Positions 35,622 to 45,520 of a stretch of 64,000 nucleotides of DNA are shown here, piece by piece. The translations under genes were made by a program, and so were the position numbers. The notes under the pieces were generated by a model. The model saw nothing but the letters and a program-made list of their open reading frames with translations, ran no database searches and was not told the origin of the DNA. Source of the stretch: Vibrio sp. ED004 (lineage in GTDB: Bacteria; Pseudomonadota; Gammaproteobacteria; Enterobacterales; Vibrionaceae); assembly GCF_023206395.1 (NCBI RefSeq), contig NZ_CP066150.1, positions 186,001 through 250,000 of the forward strand, written 5' to 3'. The stretch's first letter is position 1. Each line of letters begins with the position of its first letter.

Positions 35622-35737
35622 AGTAGCGACCTTTATATTTCAAAGTGAATGTCATTTGGAAGAGTATTATTTGCTCTGCCGATAGTGATCACTTTATACT
35701 TCCAAAATGGAAAGCGTGGAAAATAGGACTTGCCGAA

Positions 35738-36619
35738 ATGGAAAGTATAGACTTGAACTTGCTGCGTACCTTTGTGTTGCTGTGTCAGTCGAATAGCCTT
35801 AAAAGAGCTGGGATGAAACTGGGGATCTCAGAGAGCGCCGTCAGCAAGCAAATGACCAAGCTAAGAGAACAGTTAGGACACCCACTTTTCGAACGCACCA
35901 CGGAAGGGCTGAGACCAACACATTACAGCCAATCTATTTTGCCCAAGATTGAACAAGCCTTGTCCTTGATGCACTCCGCCACCTCACCAGAAACATTCAA
36001 CCCTGCCACCTATGCAGGGCCAATTACCCTTGCTTTCTTCGCTTACACACTAGAGTTCTCAGGCGTTAGTTTATTTAGGGAGCTCTCGAAAACATTTCCC
36101 AAAGCACAAATAGAGCTGAAAACTTGGACATCAGATACAGAACAAAAATTAGAAGACGGTGATATCACCTTAGGTGTGCATGTTCTAAATGAAGACCGTA
36201 GTTCGAATATCTTCCAGAAACGCATCATGCCCGACCAACTGGTGATCGCCGTATCAAAATCATTAGGGCAACTAACATGGGAAGAGGCATTGCAGTTGCC
36301 TTTTATCAAGATCCGCAGCCAAGGTTGGAATGAAAAACGTTATCGATATTTAGAAATGTTGAGAAGCAGTGGTATTGACCCCCACATCAGTATCACAGTG
36401 GACAATTTTTCAGTGGCGAGGCAAATTCTAGAGCAAGGCGACCACGCCTGCGTATTAAGCGATAGTTGGAAGGACGCTTCGCTTAATACCATAGAGCCGC
36501 CCAAAGAGCTTAGAATTGATCTAAACCTTGTCTCCTGCATGCGCCTTGTCGATCGTCAAAGCCCTCTAAACCTTGCCGTTCATGACGTGATTAAAAGGGT
36601 TATGCTTCAATCTATATAG
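35738..36619 (+). CDS. LysR-family transcriptional regulator
   Basis: A 293-residue LysR protein: DLNLLRTFVLLCQSNSLKRAG and SESAVSKQMTKLREQLGHPLF form the winged helix, followed by a ligand-binding domain. I start at ATG 35738 with AGGA upstream, since an earlier frame start at 35645 adds 31 residues before the normal LysR N-terminus. It faces the DUF1254 gene divergently. The ligand is unknown. Confidence 0.88.
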   Translation: MESIDLNLLRTFVLLCQSNSLKRAGMKLGISESAVSKQMTKLREQLGHPLFERTTEGLRPTHYSQSILPKIEQALSLMHSATSPETFNPATYAGPITLAFFAYTLEFSGVSLFRELSKTFPKAQIELKTWTSDTEQKLEDGDITLGVHVLNEDRSSNIFQKRIMPDQLVIAVSKSLGQLTWEEALQLPFIKIRSQGWNEKRYRYLEMLRSSGIDPHISITVDNFSVARQILEQGDHACVLSDSWKDASLNTIEPPKELRIDLNLVSCMRLVDRQSPLNLAVHDVIKRVMLQSI

Positions 36620-36700
36620 GTTTCAATCTAGATAGGCTTTAATCTAAATAGTTAGTGCCCTGAGACGAGTTAAAAAGGCTCGTTTTCATTTCATACAAAC

Positions 36701-36730
36701 AAAAATAGCCGCTGATTAGCGGCTATTTTT
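36701..36730. terminator. Bidirectional terminator between LysR and dehydrogenase genes
   Basis: Stem AAAAATAGCCGCT / AGCGGCTATTTTT with a 4-base loop between convergent genes; nearly the same sequence as the terminator at 34562-34589. Confidence 0.88.
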
Positions 36731-36783
36731 AGTTATCTAAACGAAGCTTCGATTTCTTCTGTCTTGCTACTTCTTTGTCTCTT

Positions 36784-37659
36784 CTACTTCTTCGTCTCTT
36801 CAACCACAGCTTTCATCAATACTGATGTATCCATGCGGCCTTGCCCTTCAGCAGACAATGCCTTGTATGCGTTGTTGGTTTTTTCCGTCAACGGAAGCTG
36901 GATGCCTTGGCGTTCTGCTTCATCTAGGCAGAAACCTAAATCTTTGATCATCCAATCAATTGCGAAGCCGAAATCAAACTTATCTTGCGCCATTGTGGTA
37001 GCACGGTTTTCCATCTGCCATGAACCTGCTGCGCCGTTTTTAAGGCAATCAACCAGCGTTGGGATATCCAAACCTGATTTTTCAGCCAGTACCAAACCCT
37101 CAGATAAGCCGTTCAAAACACCCGCGATGCAGATCTGATTAACCATTTTCGCGCGTTGGCCTTGGCCGACTTTACCCATCAGAACCGACGACTTACCGTA
37201 AGCTTCGAATACTGGTTGAAGGTCGTTGAATAGCTCTTGTTCGCCACCACACATGATGGTTAACACGCCGTTTTCTGCGCCCGCTTGGCCACCAGACACT
37301 GGTGCATCCATAAAGCGAACACCCACTTTCTTCGCTGCCACTTCAAGCTCTTCAGACAGAACCGCAGACGTTGTGGTGTGATCAACAAGAATCGCGTTTG
37401 GCTTCATTGCCGCCAATGCGCCTGTTTCGCTGGTTGTCATGCTACGCACGTCGTCATCGTTGCCTACACAAACCAATACTACGTCCGCTTCTGCGACACA
37501 CTCAGCCACGCTCTCAGCGGCTTTGCCGTGGTATTTATCAGCCCAGTCTAGTGCTTTGCTATGAGTGCGGTTAAATACCGTTACCTCAAAGCCGGCTTTG
37601 ACTAGGTGGCCTGCCATTGGGAAACCCATTACGCCTAGCCCGATAAAACTTACTTTCAT
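36784..37659 (-). CDS. 3-hydroxyisobutyrate dehydrogenase family NAD(P)-dependent oxidoreductase
   Basis: A 291-residue beta-hydroxyacid dehydrogenase. The cofactor motif GLGVMGFPMAGHL (residues 7-19), substrate motif DAPVSGGQAGAENG and the catalytic-lysine region GQGQRAKMVNQ are all present. Family members oxidise 3-hydroxyisobutyrate or reduce tartronate semialdehyde (GarR/GlxR); the substrate cannot be told here. It follows a LysR gene on the same strand by 17 bases (LysR stop 37677, gene start 37659), so the two may be co-transcribed. Confidence 0.88.
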   Translation of the reverse strand: MKVSFIGLGVMGFPMAGHLVKAGFEVTVFNRTHSKALDWADKYHGKAAESVAECVAEADVVLVCVGNDDDVRSMTTSETGALAAMKPNAILVDHTTTSAVLSEELEVAAKKVGVRFMDAPVSGGQAGAENGVLTIMCGGEQELFNDLQPVFEAYGKSSVLMGKVGQGQRAKMVNQICIAGVLNGLSEGLVLAEKSGLDIPTLVDCLKNGAAGSWQMENRATTMAQDKFDFGFAIDWMIKDLGFCLDEAERQGIQLPLTEKTNNAYKALSAEGQGRMDTSVLMKAVVEETKK

Positions 37660-37676
37660 TTCTTTCTCCTTTTCAT

Positions 37677-38576
37677 TTAACTCAGCTCATCGTGATGGAA
37701 CGAGCGAACGCTCTCTATCAAGGTCTCGATAAGCAAAGTCAAAGCCTTCGGCTGATATTTTCTTTCTTTGTACACTAAATACGCTTGGCGATCACCCCGA
37801 TGATACTCAGGGAGCACTTGAATCAGATTCATTTCCGGAGAAACATGGCGAAAAGGCAGTGAGGCGATACCCAATCCCTTCTGCGCAGCGGCCGCGACCG
37901 CATAAATATCGTTAACGATGAACTTAGGTTTGATCGTCACCATCTGCTCTAACTGACCAGATTTGTAGAGCGGCATATCAAACACATCATCGACATTAAT
38001 CCACTCTTGATGCTCGAGATCGTCTGGCTTTTTAATCTCTTCGCGAGAGTCCAAGTATTCTTGGCTCGCAAAAAATCCGTGCTTAGCCTTAAACAGTGGC
38101 CGCGCAATCATGCCGTCCATGTCAGAGATTTGAAACGTGATCAACAAGTCACGATCGGTTTCAGGAACTACTTGCTGTTGGCTCAAGATGAGGTTGAGCT
38201 GTACTTTTGGGTACTCAGCAAGGAATTGCTCGACAGTCGGGCGAAGAAAACCGCTATAGAAGTTATGAGGCACCGCGAGCTTTATTTTGCCTTGAATGGC
38301 ATCGCGCTCTTCAAGCAAGCTACTAAAACCCTGATGCAGTGACTCCATGCTGCTACTCAGCGCTGCAAAGGCCGCCTCACCATCTTTAGTGGCCACCAGC
38401 TCTCTACCCTTCTTCTCCAAAAGGCGAATGCTCAGGCGCTCTTCCAAAGCGGTTAATCGGCGCGACATGGTCGACACCGGCAGTTGAAGTCGCTTCGATG
38501 CCGATAACAACGACCCCTCTTCCACCACAGTACAAAACAGGAATAGATCATCAATGTTTCCAAATATGGAATTCAT
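37677..38576 (-). CDS. LysR-family transcriptional regulator
   Basis: A 299-residue LysR protein of the CrgA-like branch: DDLFLFCTVVEEGSLLSASK and PVSTMSRRLTALEERLSIRLL form the DNA-binding domain. I start at ATG 38576; a longer frame from 38603 has no ribosome site. It lies just upstream of the dehydrogenase gene and divergent from DUF2798, so either may be its target. Confidence 0.85.
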   Translation of the reverse strand: MNSIFGNIDDLFLFCTVVEEGSLLSASKRLQLPVSTMSRRLTALEERLSIRLLEKKGRELVATKDGEAAFAALSSSMESLHQGFSSLLEERDAIQGKIKLAVPHNFYSGFLRPTVEQFLAEYPKVQLNLILSQQQVVPETDRDLLITFQISDMDGMIARPLFKAKHGFFASQEYLDSREEIKKPDDLEHQEWINVDDVFDMPLYKSGQLEQMVTIKPKFIVNDIYAVAAAAQKGLGIASLPFRHVSPEMNLIQVLPEYHRGDRQAYLVYKERKYQPKALTLLIETLIESVRSFHHDELS

Positions 38577-38659
38577 ACTTCTATATGTGCCTATTTTTCT
38601 CATTTATGGATAGGAGTAACCTTAATGCATTCCAATAATAAAATCACTAAGGAGAGCAG

Positions 38660-38917
38660 ATGAATAACAAACTGCATTGGGTTACCGCGATACTGTCTTC
38701 ACTTGTCATGGCATTTATGATGTCGGGGATCATATCGGGTTATAAGATGGGTTTCAGTCAAGCATGGCCACCAATTTGGTTAAACAGCTTTTTGATTGCT
38801 TGGCCGTGTGCACTCACACTGAGCCTAACCTTGTTGCCACAAGTCAGAAAGGTCGCCGAGTGGCTATGTCGCCCGAGATCAAAAACGATAACCAAAGTGA
38901 GTTTATGCGATGAATAA
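38660..38917 (+). CDS. DUF2798 family small membrane protein
   Basis: An 85-residue protein with two membrane segments (ILSSLVMAFMMSGIISGY and SFLIAWPCALTLSLTLLP), matching the two-helix DUF2798 family of unknown function. It is divergent from the LysR gene, an arrangement common for this family. The ribosome site GGAG lies upstream of ATG 38660. Confidence 0.85.
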   Translation: MNNKLHWVTAILSSLVMAFMMSGIISGYKMGFSQAWPPIWLNSFLIAWPCALTLSLTLLPQVRKVAEWLCRPRSKTITKVSLCDE

Positions 38918-38990
38918 CGCCATGAATTCCAAAGTTATCTATAGAACCAGCGGAACGATGATCAAGGAAAACAATCATTATTACCGACAT

Positions 38991-39020
38991 AAAAAAACCG
39001 AGCACTAGGCTCGGTTTTTT
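38991..39020. terminator. Bidirectional terminator between DUF2798 and YebC genes
   Basis: Stem AAAAAACCGAGC / GCTCGGTTTTTT with a 5-base loop between convergent genes. Confidence 0.88.
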
Positions 39021-39043
39021 AATAACTGTTGTTACTGTAAAGA

Positions 39044-39760
39044 TTACAGCTCAGCGTTGTGGTAAACCTGCTGAACATCATCACAGTCGTCAAGCATGTC
39101 TAAGAACTTCTGGAACTTCTCAGAATCTTCTTCAGCTACTGGCGTAGTTGTTTGAGGAACGAAAGTGATTTCCTCAACGTCTAGAGTTAGCTCTGGGAAC
39201 GCAGTGTTTAGTGCAGTCTTCGTTTTGAAGAACTCAGTCGTTGGAGCGAATACAGTGATAACACCGTCTTCTAGCTCAACGTCAGTCACGTCTACGTCTT
39301 CCATCATTAGCGTTTCTAGGATGATCTCGTCATCTTCGCCTTTGAACTGGAATACAGCTTGGTGAGCGAACATGTGAGAAACAGTACCTTCAACACCGAT
39401 TTTCGCGCCAGTCTTAACGAAACATTGGCGAACGTCTTGGAAAGTACGGTTGCCGTTGTCAGTTAGACAGTCAACGATCACGCTTGTGCCACCTGGGCCA
39501 AAACCTTCGTAACGAGCTGGTTGGAAGTCTTCACCGCCGCCACCGTTCGCTTTATCGATCGCTTTGTCGATAACGTGAGCTGGTACTTGGTCTTTCTTCG
39601 CTTTAGCAATCAGGTGCTTAAGAGGTAGGTTCATGTCTGGGTCAGAGCTGCCGTTCTTAGCCAGTACGTAAATCTCTTTACCGTATTTAGAATAAACTTT
39701 AATTTTTGCGCCTGCAGTTTTCGCCATTGAGGCCTTGCGCACTTCAAAACTTCTTCCCAT
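39044..39760 (-). CDS. YebC/PmpR family protein, YeeN type
   Basis: A 238-residue protein of the YebC/TACO1 family. Marks are [36 protein letters not shown] and [19 protein letters not shown], ending [12 protein letters not shown]. The N-terminus (MGRSFEVRK) and length are those of YeeN instead of YebC proper. Family members have been seen as transcriptional regulators and, more recently, as ribosome-associated factors helping translation of proline-rich stretches; which applies here is open. Single gene with its own terminator. Confidence 0.9.
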   Translation of the reverse strand: MGRSFEVRKASMAKTAGAKIKVYSKYGKEIYVLAKNGSSDPDMNLPLKHLIAKAKKDQVPAHVIDKAIDKANGGGGEDFQPARYEGFGPGGTSVIVDCLTDNGNRTFQDVRQCFVKTGAKIGVEGTVSHMFAHQAVFQFKGEDDEIILETLMMEDVDVTDVELEDGVITVFAPTTEFFKTKTALNTAFPELTLDVEEITFVPQTTTPVAEEDSEKFQKFLDMLDDCDDVQQVYHNAEL

Positions 39761-39856
39761 CGGGATCTTCTCTCTGATTCAATTAACGGTGCAAATTCTA
39801 GCAAATTACTGTGTCATTTCAATTCTACAGCATTGCTGGGCAAGGTTTGTCTGCGT

Positions 39857-40066
39857 TTATGCGACACCCATTACCCGTTTGTATTTTTCTACAGACTGTT
39901 CAAACCACACCTTTTCATCTGGGTCACCTAGCTTCATTGCTTCTTCAACAATGGCTTCAGGGCCACATTTCGCTTGCTTCAGTTTCCATACAAGAAACGA
40001 TGCTTGCTTATCCAGTTCGATTTTATTTTTCTCGCTGGGTGGAAGGAGTGAAAGGTTGATAGACAT
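39857..40066 (-). CDS. DUF3283 family small protein
   Basis: A 69-residue soluble protein: SINLSLLPPSEKNKIELDK, then FLVWKLKQAKCGPEAI. I recognise it as the Vibrio-centred DUF3283 family, function unknown. The ATG at 40066 has GAAGG six bases upstream; a longer form from 40123 would add an unrelated N-terminus. Confidence 0.75.
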   Translation of the reverse strand: MSINLSLLPPSEKNKIELDKQASFLVWKLKQAKCGPEAIVEEAMKLGDPDEKVWFEQSVEKYKRVMGVA

Positions 40067-40237
40067 TGTTAGCCTTCGTCTGTAATACACTTGGCCGAGA
40101 AATATATCATAGAGCAGCCTCATAAAACCAATACTATGAGTAGTAGAAAGGGTTTATGAGACCCTAAACCAAGCAAGTCACTGATGCAGGTCAAGCTAGT
40201 TTGAGAGAAGTGATGCCACATGATGCGAATGTATCGC

Positions 40238-40266
40238 TTATTCGACTCACCTAATGAGCCGAATAA
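40238..40266. repeat. Imperfect palindrome downstream of phhB
   Basis: TTATTCG-A-CTCA, 5 bases, TGAG-C-CGAATAA: eleven complementary pairs with one mismatch. It lies about 50 bases after the phhB stop with no T-run on the minus strand, so it may be a 3' stabilising hairpin or an operator; it is not a standard terminator. Confidence 0.4.
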
Positions 40267-40315
40267 CGAGTTAATCACATCACAAAGGCGCAAGAATGAT
40301 TTCTAACCTAAAAAA

Positions 40316-40654
40316 CTACTCACTCGCGGCAAACACATCGCAGCGTGAGGCGCAGATGAAATCATTTTTGTGCAGGCCTTTGATTGAGTGGCTCCACCAA
40401 GTGACAGTGACTTTGCCCCACTCCAATAAGATCGAAGGATGGTGGAACTCTTCTTCTGCCAACTCTGACACTTTGTTGCTGAATGCCCATGCTTGTTTGT
40501 AGTTCTTGAACTTAAACACCTTCTCAAGCTGTGGGATGCCGTCTCTTTCCATGATCTGCCAATCAGACAACTCCAAAAGTAAAGATTGTTGCTCATCTTT
40601 ACTTAGGGCAATCGCGTCGATACTGCAGGCTTCGCATTTTTGTTCATTCAACAT
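40316..40654 (-). CDS. phhB: 4a-hydroxytetrahydrobiopterin dehydratase (PhhB)
   Basis: A 112-residue pterin-4a-carbinolamine dehydratase with the diagnostic [20 protein letters not shown], where the HH pair and following His form the active site, and [11 protein letters not shown]. It recycles the pterin cofactor used by PhhA. The ATG at 40654 has AAGGAA eight bases upstream and overlaps the end of phhA by 11 bases, so the two are translated together. Confidence 0.94.
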   Translation of the reverse strand: MLNEQKCEACSIDAIALSKDEQQSLLLELSDWQIMERDGIPQLEKVFKFKNYKQAWAFSNKVSELAEEEFHHPSILLEWGKVTVTWWSHSIKGLHKNDFICASRCDVFAASE

Positions 40655-41438
40655 GTGTTGGTTCCTTGGGTTCAAAAAGTGGTGGTAGTAACCCCGCATC
40701 AATCGCGAGATCAGCTTGCTGTAATAGGTTTTCCTGACTGATTTTGAAGAGCTCAGATAGCTCGTCGATTACGTAGTATTTCGGCTGCATGATGTCGATG
40801 CGATAAGGGGTTCTTAAAACGGTTTGTAGATCGAACCTCTCACGAACAGCCAAATCCCCTCCCAACGCATACATGGTTTCCGCCGGAGACGAAAGAATGC
40901 CACCACCATAGATTTTCAATTGTTGGCCTTCTTTTACTAAACCGAACTCGACCGTAAACCAATACAAACGGGCAAGATAAGCGCGTTGCTTCGATGTCGC
41001 CGCTTGGCCTAGTTTTCCATAATGCTCAGTGAATGCTGCGAAATCCGCATTAGTCAGCATGGCACAGTGACCAAAAATTTCATGAAAGAAATCAGGTTCT
41101 TGTAAGTAATCGAACTCGTCTCGCGTTCTCAAAAATGTCGCCACTGGGAATTTCTTATTCGCGAGCAAATCAAAGAAACGGTCAAAATCGATTAACGCAG
41201 GAACAGGCTGAACTTGCCAACCTGTTGTTTCCTTTAGCACTTTGTTTATCTCTGGAAGCTGGGGAACTCTGTCTAATGGCAGATCCAGCAGGGTCAAACC
41301 GTGCAAATAGGCATCACAAGCGCGGTCACTAATAACGTCCAGTTGCCTTTTCACCAAGTCGTGCCAAATGGCATCTTCTTCGAGGCTCCACTCAACCCAT
41401 CCCTCTTGGCTCACGGGCTTAGAATGATATTGAGTCAT
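40644..41438 (-). CDS. phhA: Phenylalanine 4-monooxygenase (PhhA)
   Basis: A 264-residue aromatic amino acid hydroxylase, the usual bacterial length. The iron ligands are in [14 protein letters not shown] (HxxxxH) and a downstream Glu in [14 protein letters not shown]. It converts phenylalanine to tyrosine with tetrahydropterin and O2 in the cytoplasm. It heads the phhA-phhB operon; a TyrR-type box lies 89 bases upstream at 41527-41544. The tyrosine catabolic operon at 52.3-56.3 kb continues the pathway. Confidence 0.95.
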   Translation of the reverse strand: MTQYHSKPVSQEGWVEWSLEEDAIWHDLVKRQLDVISDRACDAYLHGLTLLDLPLDRVPQLPEINKVLKETTGWQVQPVPALIDFDRFFDLLANKKFPVATFLRTRDEFDYLQEPDFFHEIFGHCAMLTNADFAAFTEHYGKLGQAATSKQRAYLARLYWFTVEFGLVKEGQQLKIYGGGILSSPAETMYALGGDLAVRERFDLQTVLRTPYRIDIMQPKYYVIDELSELFKISQENLLQQADLAIDAGLLPPLFEPKEPTHVE

Positions 41439-41526
41439 TACACACCTCCTTTCGAATGTCTCACTTTAAGCCTATCTCCACTCCTTATAAGCGCCAATTT
41501 GCGCGATTTTTCGAAATAGCCGATTG

Positions 41527-41544
41527 TGTAACATTTTATTTACA
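41527..41544. promoter_or_regulatory. TyrR-type box between phhA and the CoA ligase gene
   Basis: TGTAAC-ATTTTA-TTTACA differs at one position from the TyrR/PhhR box TGTAAA-N6-TTTACA and is embedded in a longer palindrome (TTGTGTAA-N8-TTACACAA, 41524-41547). It lies between the divergent phhA and CoA-ligase genes and could control both. Confidence 0.7.
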
Positions 41545-41637
41545 CAATTTCGCCAAGCGCTTATTTTGCTGAACTTTTGACTTTGTAAAACCTAAATACC
41601 AGACTGAAAACGTTAACTTTTTGTTAAAGGTAAAGAA

Positions 41638-43662
41638 ATGCACGAAAGCAATAAGCCCATTTGGCAGCCAAGCGAGCAGCGTATCGCCGATGCCAACTTA
41701 ACCCGATTTATCGATAGCCTTGAACAATCTGGGTTAAACCTAGATAGGGACGTAAAAAGCTACGCCGAGCTACATCAATGGTCTGTGGATCAGCCGGAAT
41801 CGTTTTGGCAAAACGTGTGGCAGTTTTGTGGAATAGTCGGCTCGCAAGACTGTATTAACAAGGCAAAAAGCGAACACATCAAAACTCAAGGTGAGAGCCG
41901 CTGGCAGCAGCCCAAATCGAATCGTGATGCGGTTTGGTTTCCCAATGCGCAGGTAAACTACGCCAAGAACTTGCTGCGCTTGGCACACACCATGCCTGAT
42001 GAGCTTGCGATCTGGTTTGAGAATGAGCGTGGCGAACAGCAGAGTTATACATGGAAAACCCTGTGTGAAGCGGTCTCTAGTGTTCAGCAATGGCTTGTCG
42101 ATAGCGGAGTGAAACAAGGTGATGTGGTTGCTGCGTATACGCCTTATCTGCCACAAACCGTAATAGCGATGCTGGCAGCCACCAGCTTGGGCGCGATTTG
42201 GACATCAACCTCGCCTGATTTTGGTGTCGAGAGTGTGATTGAACGATTTGGCCAAGTGAAACCCAAGGTGCTGTTCACCTGTGATGGCTATACCTTCAAT
42301 GGCAAAACATTCGATATGACGGATAAGAACCGTGAAATCATCGAGCACTTAACCGAGCTAAAACAGGTGTGTCAGATCGGTTATTTAAAACCTAGTGGTG
42401 ATTTAGAGAAGAATGACTTTGAAAATGATGTGTCGACCCGAAGCTGGCATAGCATCATCAATCATTATCAGCCACAACCTGTACGATTTGTGCGTGTCGG
42501 CTTCAATGAACCATTGTTTGTACTCTACTCTTCCGGCACAACAGGCAAACCAAAGTGCATTGTTCACTCGGTTGGCGGCACCACCATCAACCACCTAAAA
42601 GAGCATCAACTTCACTGCAATATCAAACCGAAAGATCGCGTGTTCTACTACACCACTTGTGGTTGGATGATGTGGAACTGGCACGTCTCTGCACTCGCCA
42701 GCGGCGCTTGTTTGGTGATCTTTGATGGTAGCCCGGTTTACCCGCAACCCAACGTTTTATGGGATTTAGCACAGCGAGCTGACGTATCGACATTTGGCAC
42801 CTCGGCCAAGTATCTTGAAGCGATCGAGAAGGCTGAGCTATCACCTATCGACAGCCATTCTCTTCCCCACTTAAGAACACTGTGCTCAACGGGTTCTGTG
42901 CTTTACCCCGAGCAGTTCGATTATGTTTACAAACACATCAAACAAGACCTGCATTTGGCGTCCATTTCTGGCGGAACGGATATTTGTGGCTGCTTTGTGT
43001 TGGGTAATCCTATCTCACCTGTGTATCGCGGTGAATGCCAACAGGCAGGGCTCGGCGTCGACATCAAGGTGTTCAATTCATCTGGTCACAAGGTCGATCA
43101 TGAACGTGGTGAACTGGTGTGCACAAACTCCCTCCCCAACTTCCCTGTTGGCTTCTGGAATGACACCGGAGAGCGCTATCACAACACGTATTGGGATAGG
43201 TTCGATAATGTGTGGCATCACGGTGACGAAGTCGCACAGAGCGTTCATGGGGGCTATCTGTTCTACGGGCGAGGCGACACCACACTCAACCCCGGTGGCG
43301 TGCGAATTGGTACTGCCGAGATCTATCAGCAAGTGAACACCATTGACGGCATCATCGATTCCATTGCAGTGGGGAAAGATGTCGAACGCAATGAGCAGAT
43401 ATGGCTGTTTGTTCAACTGCAGCAAGGCGTGGACTTAAATGAAACGCTATTGGCAACCATCAAGAGCAAGCTCAAATCATCTTGCTCGCCAAGGCATGTG
43501 CCTAGCCAGACCTTTGCTATCAGTGATGTGCCCAAAACACGCTCAGGAAAACTGGTGGAGCTGGCGGTGAAACAGGTCGTGAATGGTAAACCCGTCGAGA
43601 ACATCGGCGCGATAGCCAATGCAGATGTGCTCGATGAGATAAAGCGTGTGATTTCGATTTAA
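41638..43662 (+). CDS. Acetoacetate-CoA ligase
   Basis: A 674-residue ANL-family acyl-CoA synthetase with the AacS-like N-terminal domain. The AMP-binding P-loop is VLYSSGTTGKPKCIVHS, the adenine region GGTDICGCF, and the C-terminal hinge and lysine region FYGRGDTTLNPGGVRIG and PKTRSGKLVEL. AacS activates acetoacetate to acetoacetyl-CoA using ATP. Divergence from phhA fits, because acetoacetate is an end product of phenylalanine/tyrosine breakdown. Substrate is by family and context. Confidence 0.88.
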   Translation: MHESNKPIWQPSEQRIADANLTRFIDSLEQSGLNLDRDVKSYAELHQWSVDQPESFWQNVWQFCGIVGSQDCINKAKSEHIKTQGESRWQQPKSNRDAVWFPNAQVNYAKNLLRLAHTMPDELAIWFENERGEQQSYTWKTLCEAVSSVQQWLVDSGVKQGDVVAAYTPYLPQTVIAMLAATSLGAIWTSTSPDFGVESVIERFGQVKPKVLFTCDGYTFNGKTFDMTDKNREIIEHLTELKQVCQIGYLKPSGDLEKNDFENDVSTRSWHSIINHYQPQPVRFVRVGFNEPLFVLYSSGTTGKPKCIVHSVGGTTINHLKEHQLHCNIKPKDRVFYYTTCGWMMWNWHVSALASGACLVIFDGSPVYPQPNVLWDLAQRADVSTFGTSAKYLEAIEKAELSPIDSHSLPHLRTLCSTGSVLYPEQFDYVYKHIKQDLHLASISGGTDICGCFVLGNPISPVYRGECQQAGLGVDIKVFNSSGHKVDHERGELVCTNSLPNFPVGFWNDTGERYHNTYWDRFDNVWHHGDEVAQSVHGGYLFYGRGDTTLNPGGVRIGTAEIYQQVNTIDGIIDSIAVGKDVERNEQIWLFVQLQQGVDLNETLLATIKSKLKSSCSPRHVPSQTFAISDVPKTRSGKLVELAVKQVVNGKPVENIGAIANADVLDEIKRVISI

Positions 43663-43710
43663 CGCTCTTATCTCATAAACTCGCAATTAGAAGAAAGTAA
43701 CTTCCAACAA

Positions 43711-43747
43711 AAAGCCCTCCACGACTGAACATCGTGGAGGGCTTTCT
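43711..43747 (+). terminator. Terminator after the acetoacetate-CoA ligase gene
   Basis: Stem AAAGCCCTCCACGA / TCGTGGAGGGCTTT with a short loop and CTTAT, about 50 bases after the stop. Confidence 0.9.
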
Positions 43748-43886
43748 TATCTTCGTATTAACTGTAACTCAGGCTTAAGCGGTTCTAACAAATTGCCCAA
43801 CTCATTTTTACTCCTAATTTAAGCGAACAATATTTAACCAATTTTTAATCAATCAGTCATCAATATTCTCTAACGTAAACACTCAA

Positions 43887-43901
43887 TGAACACGCGTGCA
43901 A
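43887..43901. promoter_or_regulatory. Candidate LacI-family operator upstream of the PI-PLC gene
   Basis: TGAACACGCGTGCAA, a near-palindrome with central CGCG, lies 17 bases before the start codon of the PI-PLC-like gene. The same 15-mer with one change occurs at 45521-45535 before the ABC operon that ends in a LacI gene. Confidence 0.55.
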
Positions 43902-43917
43902 AAATTAAGGAGAAATT

Positions 43918-45402
43918 ATGCATAAGTTATTTTGGCCTGGGCTAGCTTTACTGGCAAGCTCTCAAGCCTTGGCATCAGTCATTCAGGTAGAACCTGTAGA
44001 TCCAAGTAAACATACATTCAGTGACATCTATTACATGCAGCAACATAACACCCAAGACTATGGAGATAAGCTGACGGATTGGTTAGATCAGGGGTTTGGT
44101 ATCGTGGAATTGGATGTGATCGATAGAGGTAGATGGGAACACGAAGAGTTTGGCCCTTACGTGTCTCACTCCTCAAGCCCCGGCAACAAAAACTGCGCAG
44201 CAGCTGGCAATACTCGGCTGGGTCATTGCTTCGATGGCATCATTCAATGGACAAACCAAAATAACCCGAAATACCCCTTAGTGGTTCTCGTCGATCTAAA
44301 AGTCAGTTGGGATCCCGCTAACGCATGGAACTACGATGAAGTTGGCATGATTGACAAATGGATAAGTGACTACTTGGGCGAACACCAGTACCGGTTCTCG
44401 TCGTACTTAGACGAGCATTTAGTGCCCGCAGCAACAGCAGCGGAACACGCAGGAGCAGTTAACCCCAGTAAACATGTTCGTGAATTGACTAAAGCATTTG
44501 GCTGGCCCTTACTACGCGACCTTCAAGGCAAGATAATCGTTGTTCTCACTGGTGGAAAAATAGGGAGCAAGAACCAAAACTACCGATCAGGTTGGAACTG
44601 GCTATGGGAGACACATGGCGTGGTGCCATCAACTTTTATGTGTCCTGAAGGTAGCACTATTGAGCATATTAAGGTGGGAGGGCAACTCAATGGGATATCA
44701 AAAGAGGAGTCTCAACGCTTTATTTGTAACAACATGGGTCAAAGTAAGCACTACCAAAATGTCGCAAATGAAGCCGCTAATAATCAGCAAATGATGCATA
44801 TTTGGGGAGACTCTCTAGTTAGCCCTGAAACATTTGAATACAACTACCTTTCAGTTAGCCACGGGGTGCAGTTCATCAATAGAGAAAGATCTAAACCTCA
44901 AGATGTTTCGACTTGGGGTAATGCTATTCCACTTATTGGCGTACGACAATCAATCACGGGTTTTTTCCAGATTTACAACGAACAAACCGGGCTTTGCTTA
45001 AGTGTCAAAGACTCTAAATACAGTAACGGAACGCAACTCATCAGCAGTCAGTGTCAAAAGTCAGAGGATCAAAAGTTTGTTTACACCGTTGAATCTCAGC
45101 TAAGACCCAAAGGAAACTCTCGATATTGCGTGGATATCAAGGGAGGGAAAGCAGGAAACGGCAAAGATCTTCACTTATGGAATTGTGATGGAGGAACCAG
45201 CGAAAGGTGGAGTATTACACCAACCAGCGCATTCATTAGTTGGCACAGTAACACTAGTGGTGACGACGGTAACGGATACTGCATGGATAATAAAGGGGCA
45301 GGAGCAGGAACACAATGGCAACTTTACTCCTGTCAGGATTTTAACGCCAATACTCGCTTCAAACTGCTACCCGTCACTCGTTGGGATGACACTCACCAAT
45401 AA
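43918..45402 (+). CDS. Secreted PI-PLC-like phosphodiesterase with C-terminal ricin-type lectin domain
   Basis: A 494-residue exported protein (signal peptide ends near QALAS). Residues about 35-340 match the calcium-dependent bacterial PI-PLC family: MQQHNTQDYG with His43-Asn44, VELDV with Glu64 and Asp66, and His84 in YVSHSS. Residues about 345-485 form a ricin B-type beta-trefoil with CLSV, CVDI, CMDN repeats and LHLWNC-type ends that should bind sugars. PI-PLCs split phosphatidylinositol to diacylglycerol and inositol 1,2-cyclic phosphate. The lectin may hold it to host or algal surfaces. The ribosome site is AAGGAG. An operator-like site shared with the next operon lies just upstream. 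Confidence 0.82.
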   Translation: MHKLFWPGLALLASSQALASVIQVEPVDPSKHTFSDIYYMQQHNTQDYGDKLTDWLDQGFGIVELDVIDRGRWEHEEFGPYVSHSSSPGNKNCAAAGNTRLGHCFDGIIQWTNQNNPKYPLVVLVDLKVSWDPANAWNYDEVGMIDKWISDYLGEHQYRFSSYLDEHLVPAATAAEHAGAVNPSKHVRELTKAFGWPLLRDLQGKIIVVLTGGKIGSKNQNYRSGWNWLWETHGVVPSTFMCPEGSTIEHIKVGGQLNGISKEESQRFICNNMGQSKHYQNVANEAANNQQMMHIWGDSLVSPETFEYNYLSVSHGVQFINRERSKPQDVSTWGNAIPLIGVRQSITGFFQIYNEQTGLCLSVKDSKYSNGTQLISSQCQKSEDQKFVYTVESQLRPKGNSRYCVDIKGGKAGNGKDLHLWNCDGGTSERWSITPTSAFISWHSNTSGDDGNGYCMDNKGAGAGTQWQLYSCQDFNANTRFKLLPVTRWDDTHQ

Positions 45403-45520
45403 ATATTAGCCAATATCTAATTTCAGTGATGGTGGAAATCGCTTCGCCATCACGATTTTAAGTTTCACATCTTCGTCATCAATCTGACATTTAGCTTCAC
45501 TAAGGTAACAAACATCAATT

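Noticed and set aside
38910..39008. 32-codon frame overlapping the end of DUF2798
   Set aside because: It extends into the bidirectional terminator stem, has only the DUF2798 stop region as ribosome context and no visible family.
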